Below are positions 26,001-36,552 of a DNA stretch of 64,000 bases, piece by piece. The notes under the pieces are model-generated. The model was given only the letters and a program-made list of their open reading frames with translations, ran no database searches and was not told the origin of the DNA. How positions within the stretch are numbered: position 1 is the first letter of the stretch; the number at the start of each line of letters is the position of its first letter. The DNA comes from Xenorhabdus poinarii G6 (GTDB taxonomy: Bacteria; Pseudomonadota; Gammaproteobacteria; Enterobacterales; Enterobacteriaceae), in the NCBI RefSeq assembly GCF_000968175.1, contig NZ_FO704551.1, positions 992,001 to 1,056,000 of the forward strand, written 5' to 3'. The translations under genes were made by a program, and so were the position numbers.

Positions 26001-26979
26001 CATGGAAGTTTATCGCCAGACTCGCAGCACATTGCGTTTATGGTGGGCAGAAACAACATGGCAAATGCAGCGTTTGCGTGATAACCCCGAGTGTGCTGAT
26101 CAAGAGCATCAGGCAAAACAGGATGTGAACGATCCCGGCCTGAACGTAAAATTATCTTTTGATCCCGCAGAAGATATTGCTGCTTGTTATATTGCGAAAC
26201 AAGTACGTCCGCGCGTTGCGGTTTTGCGCGAGCAGGGGGTGAACTCTCATGTTGAAATGGCCGCTGCATTCCACCGGGCTGGCTTTGAGGCGGTGGATGT
26301 GCACATGAGTGACTTATTGGATGGACGTATGACGTTAGATCAATTCCAGACACTGGTTGCGTGTGGTGGCTTCTCCTATGGTGATGTGCTTGGCGCGGGT
26401 GAAGGTTGGGCGAAATCGATTCTGTTTAACTCACGGGTCCGAGATAATTTTGCGAGTTTCTTCGCAAGGCCGGATACCCTGGCGCTCGGCGTGTGTAATG
26501 GCTGCCAAATGATGTCTAATTTGCATACATTAATCCCCGGTACAGAACACTGGCCGCGTTTTGTTCGCAACCGTTCAGAACGTTATGAAGCGCGCTTTAG
26601 TCTAGTGGAGGTGGCTGACAGTCCTTCGCTGTGGCTGAAAGGTATGGCAGGTTCTCGCTTGCCGATAGCCGTGGCTCATGGTGAAGGGCAGGTTGAGTTC
26701 AGAGACAATCAGAGCCTGATCGAACTTGAAAAACACCAGCAAGTCGCATTACGGTTTGTGGATAATTACGGTGCAGTGACAGAAAAATATCCGGCAAACC
26801 CAAATGGCTCGGTGAACGGAATTTCTTCGGTAACCAGCCTCGACGGGAGAGTCACCGTGATGATGCCTCATCCTGAAAGGGTATTCCGTACTGTCAGTAA
26901 CTCCTGGCATCCTAAAGAATGGGGAGAAGATAGCCCGTGGATGCGTATTTTCCGTAATGCACGTCAACAGTTAGGCTAA
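23092..26979 (+). CDS. purL: Phosphoribosylformylglycinamidine synthase
   Basis: I start at ATG 23092, which gives [15 protein letters not shown] as in E. coli; the open frame begins 60 bases earlier. The 1295-residue enzyme makes FGAM from FGAR, glutamine and ATP in purine synthesis. It has the N-terminal domain, two AIRS-like ATP-binding halves ([38 protein letters not shown]) and a C-terminal class I glutamine amidotransferase with Cys in [10 protein letters not shown] and His/Glu in MMPHPERVF. Length is normal. Expression is under the PurR box upstream. Confidence 0.97.
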   Translation: MEILRGAPALSAFRITKLLSQCQDCFLPVTGIYAEYVHFAEVNAPITADEREKLNQLLKYGPSLAEREPQGQRILVTPRPGTISPWSTKATDIAHNCGLHQIVRLERGIAYYIQTPGMDTGQWQALSALLHDRMMESVFTQFEQTEALFFHQQPAPLKQIDILQSGRAALEAANIELGLALAADEIDYLMEAFQTLERNPTDVELYMFAQANSEHCRHKIFNADWVIDGQAQPHSLFKMIKNTFEQTPDYVLSAYKDNAAVMEGSQAGRFYPDAATGVYDFHQEPAHILMKVETHNHPTAISPWPGAATGSGGEIRDEGATGRGAKPKAGLVGFSVSNLRIPGFEQPWEEDFGKPDRIVSALDIMLEGPLGGAAFNNEFGRPALLGYFRTYEEKVSSHNGTELRGYHKPIMLAGGIGNICEEHVQKGDIPVGAQLIVLGGPSMNIGLGGGAASSMTSGQSDADLDFASVQRDNAEMERRCQEVIDRCWQLGDKNPILFIHDVGAGGLSNAMPELVSDGGRGGRFELRKILNDEPGMTPLQLWCNESQERYVLAVAPEQLALFEEICCRERAPYAVIGEATAERHLQLHDSHFDNQPIDMPLDVLLGKTPKMLKNVQTLQAQGQSLDRKGIDLAEAVKRVLHLPAVAEKTFLITIGDRSITGMVARDQMVGPWQIPVADCAVTTASLDSYYGEAMSMGERAPIALLDFAASARMAVGEALTNIASAYVQDLKRVKLSANWMSAAGHAGEDAGLYAAVKAVGEELCPALGLTIPVGKDSMSMKTRWNQNGEMREITSPLSLVISAFARVEDVRRTVTPELSIEDDNVLLLIDLGQGHNALGGTALAQVYRQLGDKTADVRSAEQLAGFFHAIQLLVSQQKLLAYHDRSDGGLLVTLAEMAFAGHCGLRVDISAFDEDILAALFNEELGAVIQIRETDREQIENLLAEYGLAECVHLLGKAQAGDEVVITSNHMEVYRQTRSTLRLWWAETTWQMQRLRDNPECADQEHQAKQDVNDPGLNVKLSFDPAEDIAACYIAKQVRPRVAVLREQGVNSHVEMAAAFHRAGFEAVDVHMSDLLDGRMTLDQFQTLVACGGFSYGDVLGAGEGWAKSILFNSRVRDNFASFFARPDTLALGVCNGCQMMSNLHTLIPGTEHWPRFVRNRSERYEARFSLVEVADSPSLWLKGMAGSRLPIAVAHGEGQVEFRDNQSLIELEKHQQVALRFVDNYGAVTEKYPANPNGSVNGISSVTSLDGRVTVMMPHPERVFRTVSNSWHPKEWGEDSPWMRIFRNARQQLG

Positions 26980-26991
26980 TCGTTTTGGCCA

Positions 26992-27104
26992 TGTCTCTAA
27001 ATCGAGACAATCACACTTTTAGGTGTCGCCAATAAGAGACATTTATTTTGTTGATATTATTATGAAAATAATTTTTATGCATTAACTGTCATGAATGGGC
27101 GACA
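26992..27104. promoter_or_regulatory. Three GlrR (QseF) binding sites upstream of glmY
   Basis: Three copies of TGTC-N10-GACA occur at 26992-27009, 27024-27041 and 27087-27104. This is the GlrR activator motif known from enterobacterial glmY promoters, where three such sites lie upstream of a sigma-54 promoter. An A+T-rich stretch (27045-27080) between site 2 and site 3 and another before the promoter could bind IHF. Confidence 0.85.
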
Positions 27105-27208
27105 CTGACACTGGCCGAAGATGAAAAAATCGGGGTAAAAAAATGCAATGAATTCGTCTTATTATTTATTTTTAATGAAATCAAAGCATTAAAAATGATT
27201 TTACAAAT

Positions 27209-27225
27209 TGGCACGTAATGTGCAT
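27209..27225 (+). promoter_or_regulatory. Sigma-54 promoter of glmY
   Basis: TGGCACGTAATGTGCA matches the sigma-54 consensus with GG at 27210-27211 and GC at 27222-27223, exactly ten bases between the conserved pairs. Transcription should begin near 27235. Confidence 0.85.
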
Positions 27226-27235
27226 AATAAAAGAT

Positions 27236-27425
27236 AGTTGCTCATTCAACTTCTTATGTCGGCCCGCAATTAGGTGGAAACATGCCACATAAACCTCGAA
27301 TGATGCCGAAGTCAGGTGCCTACCGTCCAATTTAATGATACTCGCCTTCAGGCTTTATCAAACACCGGACGACACGTGGAGTGAGGCACCACCTACATGC
27401 CGTCAGAACAGCATGAAGGCTCTCA
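27236..27425 (+). ncRNA. glmY: Small RNA GlmY
   Basis: The sequence from about 27236 (AGTTGCTCATTCAACTTC) through CATAAACCTCGAATGATG, CTACCGTCC and TCAAACACCGGACGACACG matches the conserved blocks I know from enterobacterial GlmY, and the gene lies between purL and glrK as in E. coli. GlmY binds RapZ and so protects GlmZ, raising glmS expression when glucosamine-6-phosphate is low. The start is set by the sigma-54 promoter. The 3' end is approximate; a strong GGCGGGATAGT hairpin follows at 27428. Confidence 0.85.
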
Positions 27426-27427
27426 CT

Positions 27428-27457
27428 GGCGGGATAGTGAAAAGTAACTATCCCGCC
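27428..27457 (+). terminator. Strong hairpin between glmY and glrK
   Basis: GGCGGGATAGT at 27428-27438 pairs perfectly with ACTATCCCGCC at 27447-27457. It is followed by GTCATTATTG, not a T-run. It may end GlmY or attenuate read-through into glrK. Confidence 0.55.
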
Positions 27458-27659
27458 GTCATTATTGCAGATTATTCCTGCCCATCGTGTTTACGTATTC
27501 ATCCGCATCACTTTCCATTATCTGTGGCTTTCGACTATTATTTTCGACTACGTTTAAATGAGTGAAAAAATCACTGTAGTAAAAATCACATTAGTATTGA
27601 TAATCTGGCCGATTTGCCCTGGCTTATGCCGGTTAGCATCAATGTAAACAGGTTATAGG

Positions 27660-29114
27660 ATGAGTTCTTTGAAAAGATGGCGTTTATTTCCACGCTCATT
27701 GCGCCAATTAGTGTTAATGGCTTTCTGGTTGGTGCTATTGCCGCTGTTAGTTCTGGCTTATCAGGCTTACCAAAGCCTTGATCAGCTCAGTACCAAGGCG
27801 GCTGAAATTAATCGTTCAACGTTGACGGATGCCCATCGTAGTGAAGCGATGATTGGCATCGTCCTTGAAATGGAACGGAGTTACCGTCAATACTGTGTAT
27901 TAGGGGATGATCGGCTGAAAAAGCTTTATCAACGCCAATACCGGCAATATATCAATATGCTGGGTAGTCAGATGGCGATGCTGTCAGACAATACGGAATA
28001 TACGAAAAAATTTGATGCATTATTATCGGGACTGAAAACAATTTCTTGTCGTAATGGCGAGCCAGAACCAACATCCTCTAACCTGCTCAAAGCATTTTCC
28101 GAAACGAACAGTTTTTTGGTGCAGAAAACGCGAAATATTATTTATGGTCGTGGCGAACAACTGCAAAAGAGTATTGCTGATAAAGGGCAACTTTTTGGTT
28201 GGCAAAGTCTGATCTTATTCCTGTTAAGCATCCTTTTGATAACGTTGTTTACGCGTATGATTATCGGACCGGTGAAAGGCATTGAACGAATGATTAATCG
28301 ACTGGGAGAAGGGCAGTCGTTGGAAAATCAGATTGACGCCTTTAAAGGCCCCCTGGAGTTGCGATCACTGGCTCAGCGCATTATTTGGCTGAGCGAGCGT
28401 TTATCCTGGCTTGAATCTCAACGCCATGAGTTTTTACGTCATATCTCTCATGAACTGAAAACACCGTTGGCAAGTATGCGTGAAGGCACGGAGCTGTTGG
28501 CTGACGAAATTGCAGGATCGCTGACGGCGGATCAAAAAGAAGTCGTCAGTATCCTGGATAGTAGTAGTAAGCATTTACAGCGGCTTATTGAGCAATTACT
28601 TGAATATAACCGCAGATTAGCAGATGGTCCTGCTGAGCACCAGATTGTTTCCCTAAAAGAACTGGTGGATGGGGTGGTATTGTCACATCAACTGCCTGCC
28701 CGTATAAAAAATATTTGTACAGAAATTCAATTGGATAGGGATTATTGTTGGGCAGAGCCCAGTTTACTGACGCGAGTGATTGATAATCTCTATTCCAATG
28801 CAGTGCACTATGGGGCTGAATCCGGTAACATCTGGATCGTGAGCCGACAAGTGGGTAAAAAACTTCAGATTGATATCGCCAATACAGGAACACCGATTCC
28901 TGAAGCAGAAAAAAGTATGCTTTTCGAGCCATTTTATCAGGGAACACGGCAACGAAAAGGCGCGGTAAAAGGAAGTGGCCTGGGTTTAAGCATTGCGCAA
29001 GATTGCATTAAACAGATGCAAGGCGAGCTTCACCTGATAGAATCTGAATTTGCTGATGTATGTTTTCGAATTGAACTGCCATTAACTGCAAAGAATGTTA
29101 ACGAATATGTATAA
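27660..29114 (+). CDS. glrK: Sensor histidine kinase GlrK (QseE)
   Basis: The 484-residue membrane kinase has a first membrane helix at about residues 14-36 (LRQLVLMAFWLVLLPLLVLA), a periplasmic domain, a second helix at about 182-203, a HAMP region, the H-box FLRHISHELKTPL (His264) and an HATPase with VIDNLYSNAVHYG and GSGLGLSIAQD. It phosphorylates GlrR in response to envelope conditions and thereby drives glmY. It overlaps or abuts qseG and belongs to the glrK-qseG-glrR operon. Confidence 0.93.
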   Translation: MSSLKRWRLFPRSLRQLVLMAFWLVLLPLLVLAYQAYQSLDQLSTKAAEINRSTLTDAHRSEAMIGIVLEMERSYRQYCVLGDDRLKKLYQRQYRQYINMLGSQMAMLSDNTEYTKKFDALLSGLKTISCRNGEPEPTSSNLLKAFSETNSFLVQKTRNIIYGRGEQLQKSIADKGQLFGWQSLILFLLSILLITLFTRMIIGPVKGIERMINRLGEGQSLENQIDAFKGPLELRSLAQRIIWLSERLSWLESQRHEFLRHISHELKTPLASMREGTELLADEIAGSLTADQKEVVSILDSSSKHLQRLIEQLLEYNRRLADGPAEHQIVSLKELVDGVVLSHQLPARIKNICTEIQLDRDYCWAEPSLLTRVIDNLYSNAVHYGAESGNIWIVSRQVGKKLQIDIANTGTPIPEAEKSMLFEPFYQGTRQRKGAVKGSGLGLSIAQDCIKQMQGELHLIESEFADVCFRIELPLTAKNVNEYV

Positions 29115-29172
29115 CAGATTGACGGATTACTTTATGACGGAGACGGAACAGCAAAATACGGTGACTATGCTA

Positions 29173-30027
29173 ATGAAGAAACAAGTAGCTGTGATACAGC
29201 CTATTCTGGCGCGTGCTTTAACCTTGCGTGTGCGTGTCATGTTGCTATTGCTCGTTCCTTATCTATTGGCAGGTTGTGTCAATACCAGCGAAACAGATAA
29301 ATCATCAATGATTGCCGCTATCTTACCGGAACAACATGTCACGGATTATCGTCTGAGAGAGTGTGAATTACTCTGGGACATCACGAAACCTGCGGCGATG
29401 GAGAACTCACTTTACTGGTTGAGAGCTATCGATTGTACGGATCGGTTGCCTGCGTCACAGGCACGTGAGACGGCAAACCGTTTCGTGCCGGTGACGCCGA
29501 CTGATTGGCCTAATGCATTCAAACAAAGTATTTTAATGGGCAGAGCGGCTTCTGGATTGGCTGAGCGTAAGCGGGTGATAGAAAACTTTAATCGCTATAG
29601 TGCACAACTTCCTGTCGCTTTGCGTCCATTATTCCAATTGTGGCGTGAGCAGCAATATCTGAAAATCAGCCTCGCTGAAGAAAGGGTTAAATTTCAGCGT
29701 TTCCAACAAGACAGTGAGAATAAAATTGATCATTTGAAAGCGTTGCGGGACCGTTTAGAACTGAAACTGCGCGAAATGTCCCGCAAGCTGGAAAATCTGA
29801 CTGATATTGAACGCCAACTTTCCTCCCGCAAACAAGAACAAAATGGCGCTGTCACTTCAGATGACACCGGGCAGATGAATGGCGAGCTTCCCCAAGATAG
29901 CTTAGACATTTCACCGAATATGGCCACGCCATCCAATCATCAAGCCGCGTTGAAAGACAAATTGGCAACAAACTTGAATACACAAGCGGAAGCCAATTCC
30001 TCAGAAGAAAAAGGAGTCGAACAATAA
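29173..30027 (+). CDS. qseG: Outer-membrane lipoprotein QseG
   Basis: The product is a lipoprotein: LLLLVPYLLAGC gives a lipobox with Cys 35 residues after ATG 29173. I choose that ATG because starts at 29095 would leave an unusually long 60-residue leader; GGTGA at about 29160 may be the ribosome site. The mature part is helical with a coiled coil (SENKIDHLKALRDRLELKLREMSRKLENL) and a polar low-complexity tail. QseG interacts with GlrK in the envelope. The stop overlaps the glrR start (TAATG). Confidence 0.82.
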   Translation: MKKQVAVIQPILARALTLRVRVMLLLLVPYLLAGCVNTSETDKSSMIAAILPEQHVTDYRLRECELLWDITKPAAMENSLYWLRAIDCTDRLPASQARETANRFVPVTPTDWPNAFKQSILMGRAASGLAERKRVIENFNRYSAQLPVALRPLFQLWREQQYLKISLAEERVKFQRFQQDSENKIDHLKALRDRLELKLREMSRKLENLTDIERQLSSRKQEQNGAVTSDDTGQMNGELPQDSLDISPNMATPSNHQAALKDKLATNLNTQAEANSSEEKGVEQ

Positions 30028-31364
30028 TGACTGTGCGCAATCCCGCTCATCTTCTTTTAGTTGATGACGATCCTGGCCTGCTAAAATTATTGGGAATGCG
30101 TTTAACCAGTGAAGGCTTTCGTGTCACAACCGCAGAGAGTGGGCATGAAGCATTGCGCCTGTTGACGAAAGAAAAAGCGGATTTAGTGATCAGCGACTTA
30201 CGCATGGATGAGATGGATGGTCTGGCACTGTTTGCGGAGATCCAGAAACAGCATCCCGGAATGCCGGTTATTATTCTGACGGCACATGGTTCTATTCCCG
30301 ATGCGGTGGCGGCAACGCAGCAAGGTGTCTTTAGTTTCCTGACGAAGCCGGTTGATCGTGATGCACTTTATAGCGCGATTGATGATGCTCTGGCGCTGTC
30401 AACCCCCGCCATCGACGGGCAATGGAGCGAGAAGATCGTCACCCGCAGCCCCCTGATGTTACGTCTGCTGGAACAAACCAAAATGGTGGCGCAGTCTGAC
30501 GTGAGTATTTTGATTAATGGGCAAAGCGGAACGGGTAAAGAAGTTCTGGCGCAGGCCATTCATCGTGCCAGCCCGCGAGCAAAAAAACCGTTTATTGCCA
30601 TTAACTGTGGGGCTTTACCTGAGCAGTTGCTTGAATCTGAATTATTTGGTCATGCCAAAGGGGCATTTACGGGGGCAGTCAGTAGCCGGGAAGGGCTGTT
30701 TTTAGCGGCACAGGGCGGCACCTTGTTCCTTGATGAGATCGGTGATATGCCGATGGCATTGCAGGTTAAACTCTTGAGGGTGTTGCAAGAACGCAAAGTT
30801 CGTCCTTTAGGGAGTAATCGAAATATCGACATTGATGTTAGAATTATTTCTGCGACTCACCGTGATCTGCCCAAAGCCATGCAACGTCATGAATTCCGGG
30901 AAGATCTCTATTACCGGTTAAACGTTGTTAACTTGAAAATTCCTTCCTTGAACGAACGTTCAGAAGATATTCCTCTATTGGCTAATCACCTGTTACGTGA
31001 ATCTGCTAAGCGCCATAAACCTTTTGTTCGGAGTTTCTCTACCAATGCCATGAAATGTTTGATGGCAGCAAGTTGGCCGGGTAATGTTCGTCAGTTGGTC
31101 AATGTGATTGAGCAGTGTGTGGCATTGACAATGACACCTGTCATTAGTGATGCCTTAGTGTCTCAGGCATTGGAGGGCGAAAATACCGTATTGCCGACCT
31201 TTGTCGAAGCCCGTGGGCAATTCGAACTGAATTATCTGCGCAAATTGCTGCAAATCACCAAAGGAAATGTCACCCATGCGGCTCGCATGGCAGGGCGTAA
31301 CCGAACGGAGTTTTATAAATTGCTGGCACGTCACGAATTAGATGCCAACGATTTTAAAGCGTAA
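30027..31364 (+). CDS. glrR: Sigma-54-dependent response regulator GlrR (QseF)
   Basis: The 445-residue protein has a receiver domain (LLVDDDPGLL; phospho-Asp57 in VISDLRM), an AAA+ sigma-54 activation domain with Walker A GQSGTGKE, the sigma-54 contact loop GAFTGA and LFLDEIGDMP, and a C-terminal Fis-type helix-turn-helix (GNVTHAARMAGRNRTEFYKLL). It would bind the three TGTC-N10-GACA sites before glmY. It is co-transcribed with glrK and qseG. Confidence 0.95.
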   Translation: MTVRNPAHLLLVDDDPGLLKLLGMRLTSEGFRVTTAESGHEALRLLTKEKADLVISDLRMDEMDGLALFAEIQKQHPGMPVIILTAHGSIPDAVAATQQGVFSFLTKPVDRDALYSAIDDALALSTPAIDGQWSEKIVTRSPLMLRLLEQTKMVAQSDVSILINGQSGTGKEVLAQAIHRASPRAKKPFIAINCGALPEQLLESELFGHAKGAFTGAVSSREGLFLAAQGGTLFLDEIGDMPMALQVKLLRVLQERKVRPLGSNRNIDIDVRIISATHRDLPKAMQRHEFREDLYYRLNVVNLKIPSLNERSEDIPLLANHLLRESAKRHKPFVRSFSTNAMKCLMAASWPGNVRQLVNVIEQCVALTMTPVISDALVSQALEGENTVLPTFVEARGQFELNYLRKLLQITKGNVTHAARMAGRNRTEFYKLLARHELDANDFKA

Positions 31365-31418
31365 TTTTTCTATTATCCCAGAAATTTTTACACTGAATAA
31401 AATGATATCCCCTTATCA

Positions 31419-31433
31419 GTTGCAAATTGCAAC
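31419..31433. promoter_or_regulatory. 15-base palindrome upstream of nadE
   Basis: GTTGCAA-A-TTGCAAC is perfect apart from its central base and lies 94 bases before the nadE start. I cannot assign a regulator; a dimeric repressor or activator of NAD or nitrogen genes is possible. Confidence 0.4.
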
Positions 31434-31526
31434 CTGAAAGAGACAGGGTATCGAGATGAATTGCTTTTCTGTTTGAAGCTCAGTAAAAGCAGCGAGATGA
31501 TTTATGGCCCAGGAGAGCCGCATTCT

Positions 31527-33149
31527 ATGAGTCGTACTCTTAATATCGCTCTTGCCCAGTTAAATTGGCTGGTAGGAGACATTGAAGGCAACAGCGAGCG
31601 TATGTTGCAGACAGTCCAGGAACAACAGGCAAAAGGTGCTGACCTGGTGATGTTTTCTGAGCTGGCACTGTCTGGCTATTTTCCTGAAGATTTGTTGTTC
31701 CGCTCTGATTTTCATCAGCGTTGCCGTGAACAATTGGCGCGTTTGCAAGCCGCCAGTTCTCAGGTGGGGATTTTGGTTGGGCATCCCTGGCAACAGGATG
31801 GCAAATGTTATAATGCGCTTTCCCTGTTTTGGAAAGGGGAAGTGGTGGCGCGTTATTTCAAACAGTTACTGCCAAATTATGGGGTTTTTGATGAAGAGCG
31901 TTATTTCAAAGCGGGTGAGCAAAGCTGTGTGATCCCCTTTAAAGGGTATCAGCTTGGTCTATTGATTTGTGAAGATTTATGGTTTGACGCCCCGGTTGAT
32001 GCGTTGAAACAGGCGGGGGCAGAAATTATTTTGTCGATTAATGCTTCTCCTTATAACCGTGAAAAACCGAATATTCGCGGCACATTAATCACCACCCACT
32101 GTCAGCGTACGCAATTGCCGATTATCTATCTCAATCAGGTCGGTGGACAAGATCAGCTTATTTTTGATGGTTGTTCTAAAGTCTTTGATGCCAATGGTGA
32201 AATCACCCATCGTATGGCCGCATTTGAGGAACAGGTTGAACAATGCCGTTTCAATGATAGGCACATTGAACCGATGGCAAATCCGGCGCTTCACTTACCT
32301 CCATTGGCGCAAATTTATAAGGCGTTAGTCCTTTCTGTACGAGATTATGTTCAAAAGAACGGTTTTAAAGGTGCTTTGCTCGGTTTATCGGGAGGCATTG
32401 ACTCCGGGTTGACATTGGCGATTGCCGTGGATGCATTGGGGAAAGATCATGTTCAGGCGGTAATGATGCCATTTCGTTATACTTCAGAAATGAGTATTCA
32501 TGATGCCAGAGAGCAGGCTGAGTTATTGGGTGTTGAATTTGACGTTGTTTCTATCGAACCCATGTTTGATGCGTTTATGGCACAGTTGGCACCGATGTTT
32601 GCGGGAACAGGAAAAGATACCACTGAAGAAAATTTGCAGGCACGTTGTCGCGCAGTGATTTTGATGGCGATATCCAACAAACGCCGCCGTTTGGTATTGA
32701 CGACCAGTAACAAAAGTGAATCTGCCGTTGGGTACTCAACGCTGTATGGTGATATGGCGGGGGGCTTTAATGCGTTGAAAGATGTACCTAAAACGATGGT
32801 ATTTGCATTGTCTAAATACCGGAATACCGTTTCCCCGGCGATTCCTCAGCGTGTGATTGATCGTCCACCATCCGCAGAACTGGCGCCAGATCAACTGGAT
32901 CAAGATAGCCTTCCTCCGTATGACATATTGGATGCTATCCTTGAAGAATATGTTGAAAAAGACAAATCAGTCGCTGATTTAGTCTCTGAAGGTTTTGATG
33001 AAGCAATCGTTCGCAAGGTAATTCGGTTGGTTGACACGAATGAATATAAACGTTGTCAGGCACCGATTGGTCCCCGCATTACACAACGTGATTTTGGAAA
33101 AGACAGGCGTTACCCGATTACTTCTGGTTTCGGGCGTAAAAATTGGTAA
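31527..33149 (+). CDS. nadE: Glutamine-dependent NAD+ synthetase
   Basis: I start at ATG 31527 with AGGAGAG at 31511-31517; the open frame begins earlier. The 540-residue enzyme has an N-terminal nitrilase-type glutaminase domain (Glu in SELALSGYFPEDLL, Lys in FKQLLPNYGVFDE, Cys in LLICEDLW) and a C-terminal NAD synthetase domain with the PP-loop LSGGIDSGLT and TTSNKSESAVGYSTLYGDMAGG. It amidates nicotinate adenine dinucleotide. This two-domain form differs from the short ammonia-dependent NadE of E. coli K-12. It lies 15 bases before glnB. Confidence 0.93.
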   Translation: MSRTLNIALAQLNWLVGDIEGNSERMLQTVQEQQAKGADLVMFSELALSGYFPEDLLFRSDFHQRCREQLARLQAASSQVGILVGHPWQQDGKCYNALSLFWKGEVVARYFKQLLPNYGVFDEERYFKAGEQSCVIPFKGYQLGLLICEDLWFDAPVDALKQAGAEIILSINASPYNREKPNIRGTLITTHCQRTQLPIIYLNQVGGQDQLIFDGCSKVFDANGEITHRMAAFEEQVEQCRFNDRHIEPMANPALHLPPLAQIYKALVLSVRDYVQKNGFKGALLGLSGGIDSGLTLAIAVDALGKDHVQAVMMPFRYTSEMSIHDAREQAELLGVEFDVVSIEPMFDAFMAQLAPMFAGTGKDTTEENLQARCRAVILMAISNKRRRLVLTTSNKSESAVGYSTLYGDMAGGFNALKDVPKTMVFALSKYRNTVSPAIPQRVIDRPPSAELAPDQLDQDSLPPYDILDAILEEYVEKDKSVADLVSEGFDEAIVRKVIRLVDTNEYKRCQAPIGPRITQRDFGKDRRYPITSGFGRKNW

Positions 33150-33152
33150 TAA

Positions 33153-33503
<351 letters not shown>

Positions 33504-33660
33504 CAAAACGACGTAAAGTCAGCCAGTGGTAACGGTCACATGACCCGCCCATCATCATCTTGATGAGAGATAGCACGAGCGGATATCTGAGTTGCAACCG
33601 TTATCACTTTTTTCATGGCGCGAGTTATACCGCGACGTATTGTATGCTCATGAAGCCGTG

Positions 33661-34851
33661 TTAAATGACTTTATGTGGGCCAAAGCATTCATAATGAAGA
33701 TGGTGTTCATCAATCCCCATGAGCAGCAATTGGCTGGCGATATGTTGCATGAATGCGACAGGCCCACAGAAATAAAAGGCCATCCCTTCTACCATGATGG
33801 CTTCTTTCACGAGCGAAAGATCCATCAACCCTGCATGGTGATAATGTGTGCCTTTTTGATCTGTTTCCCGGGGTTCACGATACCAAACTTGTGAATACAG
33901 ATTAGGCATGGATTCAGCAATGACATTCACTTTCCCTGCGAAGGCATGATAACCGCCATGCTCTGTGGCATGGAACCAATTGATCGGGGCGGTATGATGC
34001 TGGTTATACAGGGATTGCAGCATACTCATCATCGGCGTCAAACCCACGCCGGCAGAAATGAGTGTCACGGGCGTTTCAGCCTGTACCTCAAGGAAAAAAT
34101 CACCACGAGGTGCGGCTAGCAGGACGATATCCCCTTCCTGTACATGATCATGCATATGGTTTGACACCTTGCCCTGAGGTTCACGTTTAATGGCAATTTG
34201 ATAACTGCTGCCATTGGGCGCAGCGGTCAGTGAATATTGGCGGATTTCACGGTTTGCGAATGCCGGGTTTTCTATATAGATCCCCAAATATTGTCCCGGC
34301 TTATAATCCATGACTTTGCCACCATCGACAGGAACAAACTCAAAACTCGTGATAAGTTCGCTTTGTGGCTGTTTTCGGCTGACCCGGAATGGACGCAAAT
34401 CACGCCAGCCCCCTTCCGATGATGCGCCACTTTGATAAATTTCCTCTTCCCGCTGGATAAATACATTCGCCAAGACGTTGTAGGCTTTTCCCCAGGCGTT
34501 CAGCACGTCTTCACCAGGATGAAACATCTCATCAAGGGTCGCCAGAAGATGTGTCCCAACAAGGTGGTAGTGCGCCGGTTTAATGTTGAGGCTGGCGTGC
34601 TTATGCGCAATTTTTTCGACGGCAGGTAATAGCGCTGATAGATTATCGATGTTGGCTGCATAAGCACAAAGCGCATTGAAAAGCGCTTCACGTTGATCCC
34701 CCTTGATCTGATGGCTCATATTAAAAATATCTTTTAATTCAGGATGATGTTTGAACATACGTTCGTAAAAATGGGCAGTCAGTTTAGGCCCGGTAGAAAC
34801 AATTAATGGGATAGTGGATTTTATTGTTGTGATAACGTGGCTATCTAGCAT
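33661..34851 (-). CDS. hmp: Nitric oxide dioxygenase (flavohaemoglobin)
   Basis: I start at ATG 34851 ([17 protein letters not shown] as in E. coli), preceded by AGGAGATCCCC. The 396-residue protein has a globin domain ([48 protein letters not shown] with proximal His), an FAD domain (REIRQYSLT) and an NAD domain ([25 protein letters not shown]). It oxidises nitric oxide to nitrate with O2 and NADPH/NADH. An NsrR-type operator lies just upstream, so nitric oxide should induce it. Confidence 0.95.
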   Translation of the reverse strand: MLDSHVITTIKSTIPLIVSTGPKLTAHFYERMFKHHPELKDIFNMSHQIKGDQREALFNALCAYAANIDNLSALLPAVEKIAHKHASLNIKPAHYHLVGTHLLATLDEMFHPGEDVLNAWGKAYNVLANVFIQREEEIYQSGASSEGGWRDLRPFRVSRKQPQSELITSFEFVPVDGGKVMDYKPGQYLGIYIENPAFANREIRQYSLTAAPNGSSYQIAIKREPQGKVSNHMHDHVQEGDIVLLAAPRGDFFLEVQAETPVTLISAGVGLTPMMSMLQSLYNQHHTAPINWFHATEHGGYHAFAGKVNVIAESMPNLYSQVWYREPRETDQKGTHYHHAGLMDLSLVKEAIMVEGMAFYFCGPVAFMQHIASQLLLMGIDEHHLHYECFGPHKVI

Positions 34852-34892
34852 GGGGATCTCCTGAACTTTTCGCAAATGGCGCTGAGGTCTAT

Positions 34893-34915
34893 AAGTTGCA
34901 TTTTAAATACAACTT
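34893..34915. promoter_or_regulatory. NsrR operator upstream of hmp
   Basis: The half-site AAGTTGCATTT at 34893-34903 and its inverted partner AAATACAACTT at 34905-34915 form an 11-1-11 palindrome that closely follows the NsrR motif. It starts 42 bases before the hmp ATG. NsrR would repress hmp until its iron-sulphur cluster reacts with nitric oxide. Confidence 0.8.
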
Positions 34916-35087
34916 ATAGGGTTTGGGAATAGCTCGCGACGAGAAAAGAAAATAATATTGATTTAAATGGAAAAAATGGAATTAATATCCAGATGAATTT
35001 AGACAAAGATCACAAATATCATTGATAAATAGGACATCATCAGCTCAATCGTTATCTGGACAGCGTCTAACCGGCGATTTCCTTGCA

Positions 35088-35103
35088 ATGCAAACGATTG
35101 CGT
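35088..35103. promoter_or_regulatory. PurR operator upstream of glyA
   Basis: ATGCAAACGATTGCGT matches the PurR consensus at 13 or more of 16 positions and lies 109 bases before glyA, which is a known PurR target in E. coli. I did not find a convincing MetR site in this 360-base gap between hmp and glyA. Confidence 0.65.
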
Positions 35104-35211
35104 AATTTGTTTTGTCAAGACTATCTCATTTGATAAAAAGAGTTTACACTGTGTGCCATTCTGGCCCTCAGGGGTATTTTTTCAAAGATGTAGCTGAGTC
35201 AGGAGAACCAA

Positions 35212-36465
35212 ATGTTAAAGCGTGAAATGAATATTGCGAATTACGATCCCGAACTGTGGCAAGCGATGGAACAGGAGGTTTGTCGCCAAGAAGAACACAT
35301 TGAATTGATTGCTTCTGAGAACTACACCAGCCCAAGAGTGATGCAAGCTCAAGGATCTCAGCTGACCAACAAGTATGCGGAAGGCTATCCGGGCAAACGT
35401 TACTACGGCGGTTGTGAACATGTCGATGTTGTTGAACAACTTGCGATTGACCGCGCAAAAGCGCTGTTTGGTGCTGATTATGCTAACGTCCAGCCACATT
35501 CTGGTTCTCAGGCAAATGCGGCGGTGTACATGACATTGTTGCAACCCGGCGATACCGTTTTAGGGATGAATCTGGCGCATGGCGGTCACCTGACTCACGG
35601 CTCTCCTGTTAACTTTTCCGGTAAACTGTATAACATCGTTCCTTATGGCATTGATGACGCTGGCAAAATCGATTACGACGATATTCGTTCCCAGGCACAA
35701 AAACATCAACCTAAAATGATCATCGGTGGCTTCTCAGCTTATTCTGGTGTTGTCGATTGGGCGAAGATGCGTGAAATTGCCGATGAAATCGGCGCTTACC
35801 TGTTCGTTGATATGGCTCATGTAGCAGGTCTGGTGGCTGCCGGTGTTTATCCAAACCCCGTTCCGCATGCACACGTTGTCACAACCACCACGCACAAAAC
35901 GCTGGCTGGCCCACGTGGTGGCTTGATTTTGGCGAAAGGCGGTGACGAAGAACTCTATAAGAAACTGAATTCCTCCGTTTTCCCAGGCTCTCAGGGTGGC
36001 CCATTGATGCATGTTATTGCGGGTAAGGCCGTGGCATTGAAAGAAGCTATGGAACCTGAATTCAAAGCTTATCAACATCAAGTCGCCAAGAATGCGAAAG
36101 AGATGGTAGACGTCTTCCTGCAACGTGGTTACAAAGTGGTTTCTGGCGCAACCGAAAACCATCTATTCCTGCTGGATCTGGTGGATAAAAACATGACGGG
36201 CAAAGAGGCTGATGCAGCATTAGGGCGTGCCAATATCACGGTGAATAAAAACAGCGTGCCTAACGATCCGCGCAGCCCATTCGTTACTTCGGGTATCCGT
36301 ATCGGGACACCTGCCATTACCCGTCGCGGCTTCAAGGAAGCGGAAACCCGTGAACTGGCGGGCTGGATATGTGATGTACTGGATAACATCAATGATGAAG
36401 CCATTATTGAAGGCGTTAAGCAAAAAGTCTTGGATATCTGCGCAAAATATCCGGTTTACGCATAA
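35212..36465 (+). CDS. glyA: Serine hydroxymethyltransferase
   Basis: The 417-residue enzyme matches E. coli GlyA throughout: [33 protein letters not shown], the PLP lysine in [13 protein letters not shown] and [14 protein letters not shown]. It converts serine and tetrahydrofolate to glycine and methylene-tetrahydrofolate. AGTCAGGAGAACCAA supplies the ribosome site. It is followed by a terminator. Confidence 0.97.
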   Translation: MLKREMNIANYDPELWQAMEQEVCRQEEHIELIASENYTSPRVMQAQGSQLTNKYAEGYPGKRYYGGCEHVDVVEQLAIDRAKALFGADYANVQPHSGSQANAAVYMTLLQPGDTVLGMNLAHGGHLTHGSPVNFSGKLYNIVPYGIDDAGKIDYDDIRSQAQKHQPKMIIGGFSAYSGVVDWAKMREIADEIGAYLFVDMAHVAGLVAAGVYPNPVPHAHVVTTTTHKTLAGPRGGLILAKGGDEELYKKLNSSVFPGSQGGPLMHVIAGKAVALKEAMEPEFKAYQHQVAKNAKEMVDVFLQRGYKVVSGATENHLFLLDLVDKNMTGKEADAALGRANITVNKNSVPNDPRSPFVTSGIRIGTPAITRRGFKEAETRELAGWICDVLDNINDEAIIEGVKQKVLDICAKYPVYA

Positions 36466-36486
36466 TTAAAAATAAGTCGTAGTTAG

Positions 36487-36530
36487 CTATAAACCCGACT
36501 CATAACGTCAGTTTTGAGCGGGTTTTTTGT
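36487..36530 (+). terminator. Terminator after glyA
   Basis: AACCCGACTCA pairs with TTGAGCGGGTT, with one bulged base, and is followed by TTTTTTGT. It separates glyA from hcaT. Confidence 0.75.
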
Positions 36531-36552
36531 ATTTAAGAAGGGAAGGGTTTGG

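Noticed and set aside
27335..27565. 76-codon frame between purL and glrK.
   Set aside because: It covers the GlmY RNA and its 3' hairpin; the sequence is explained by the sRNA.
33592..33894. 100-codon plus-strand frame at the end of hmp.
   Set aside because: It is a shadow of the conserved hmp coding sequence on the other strand.
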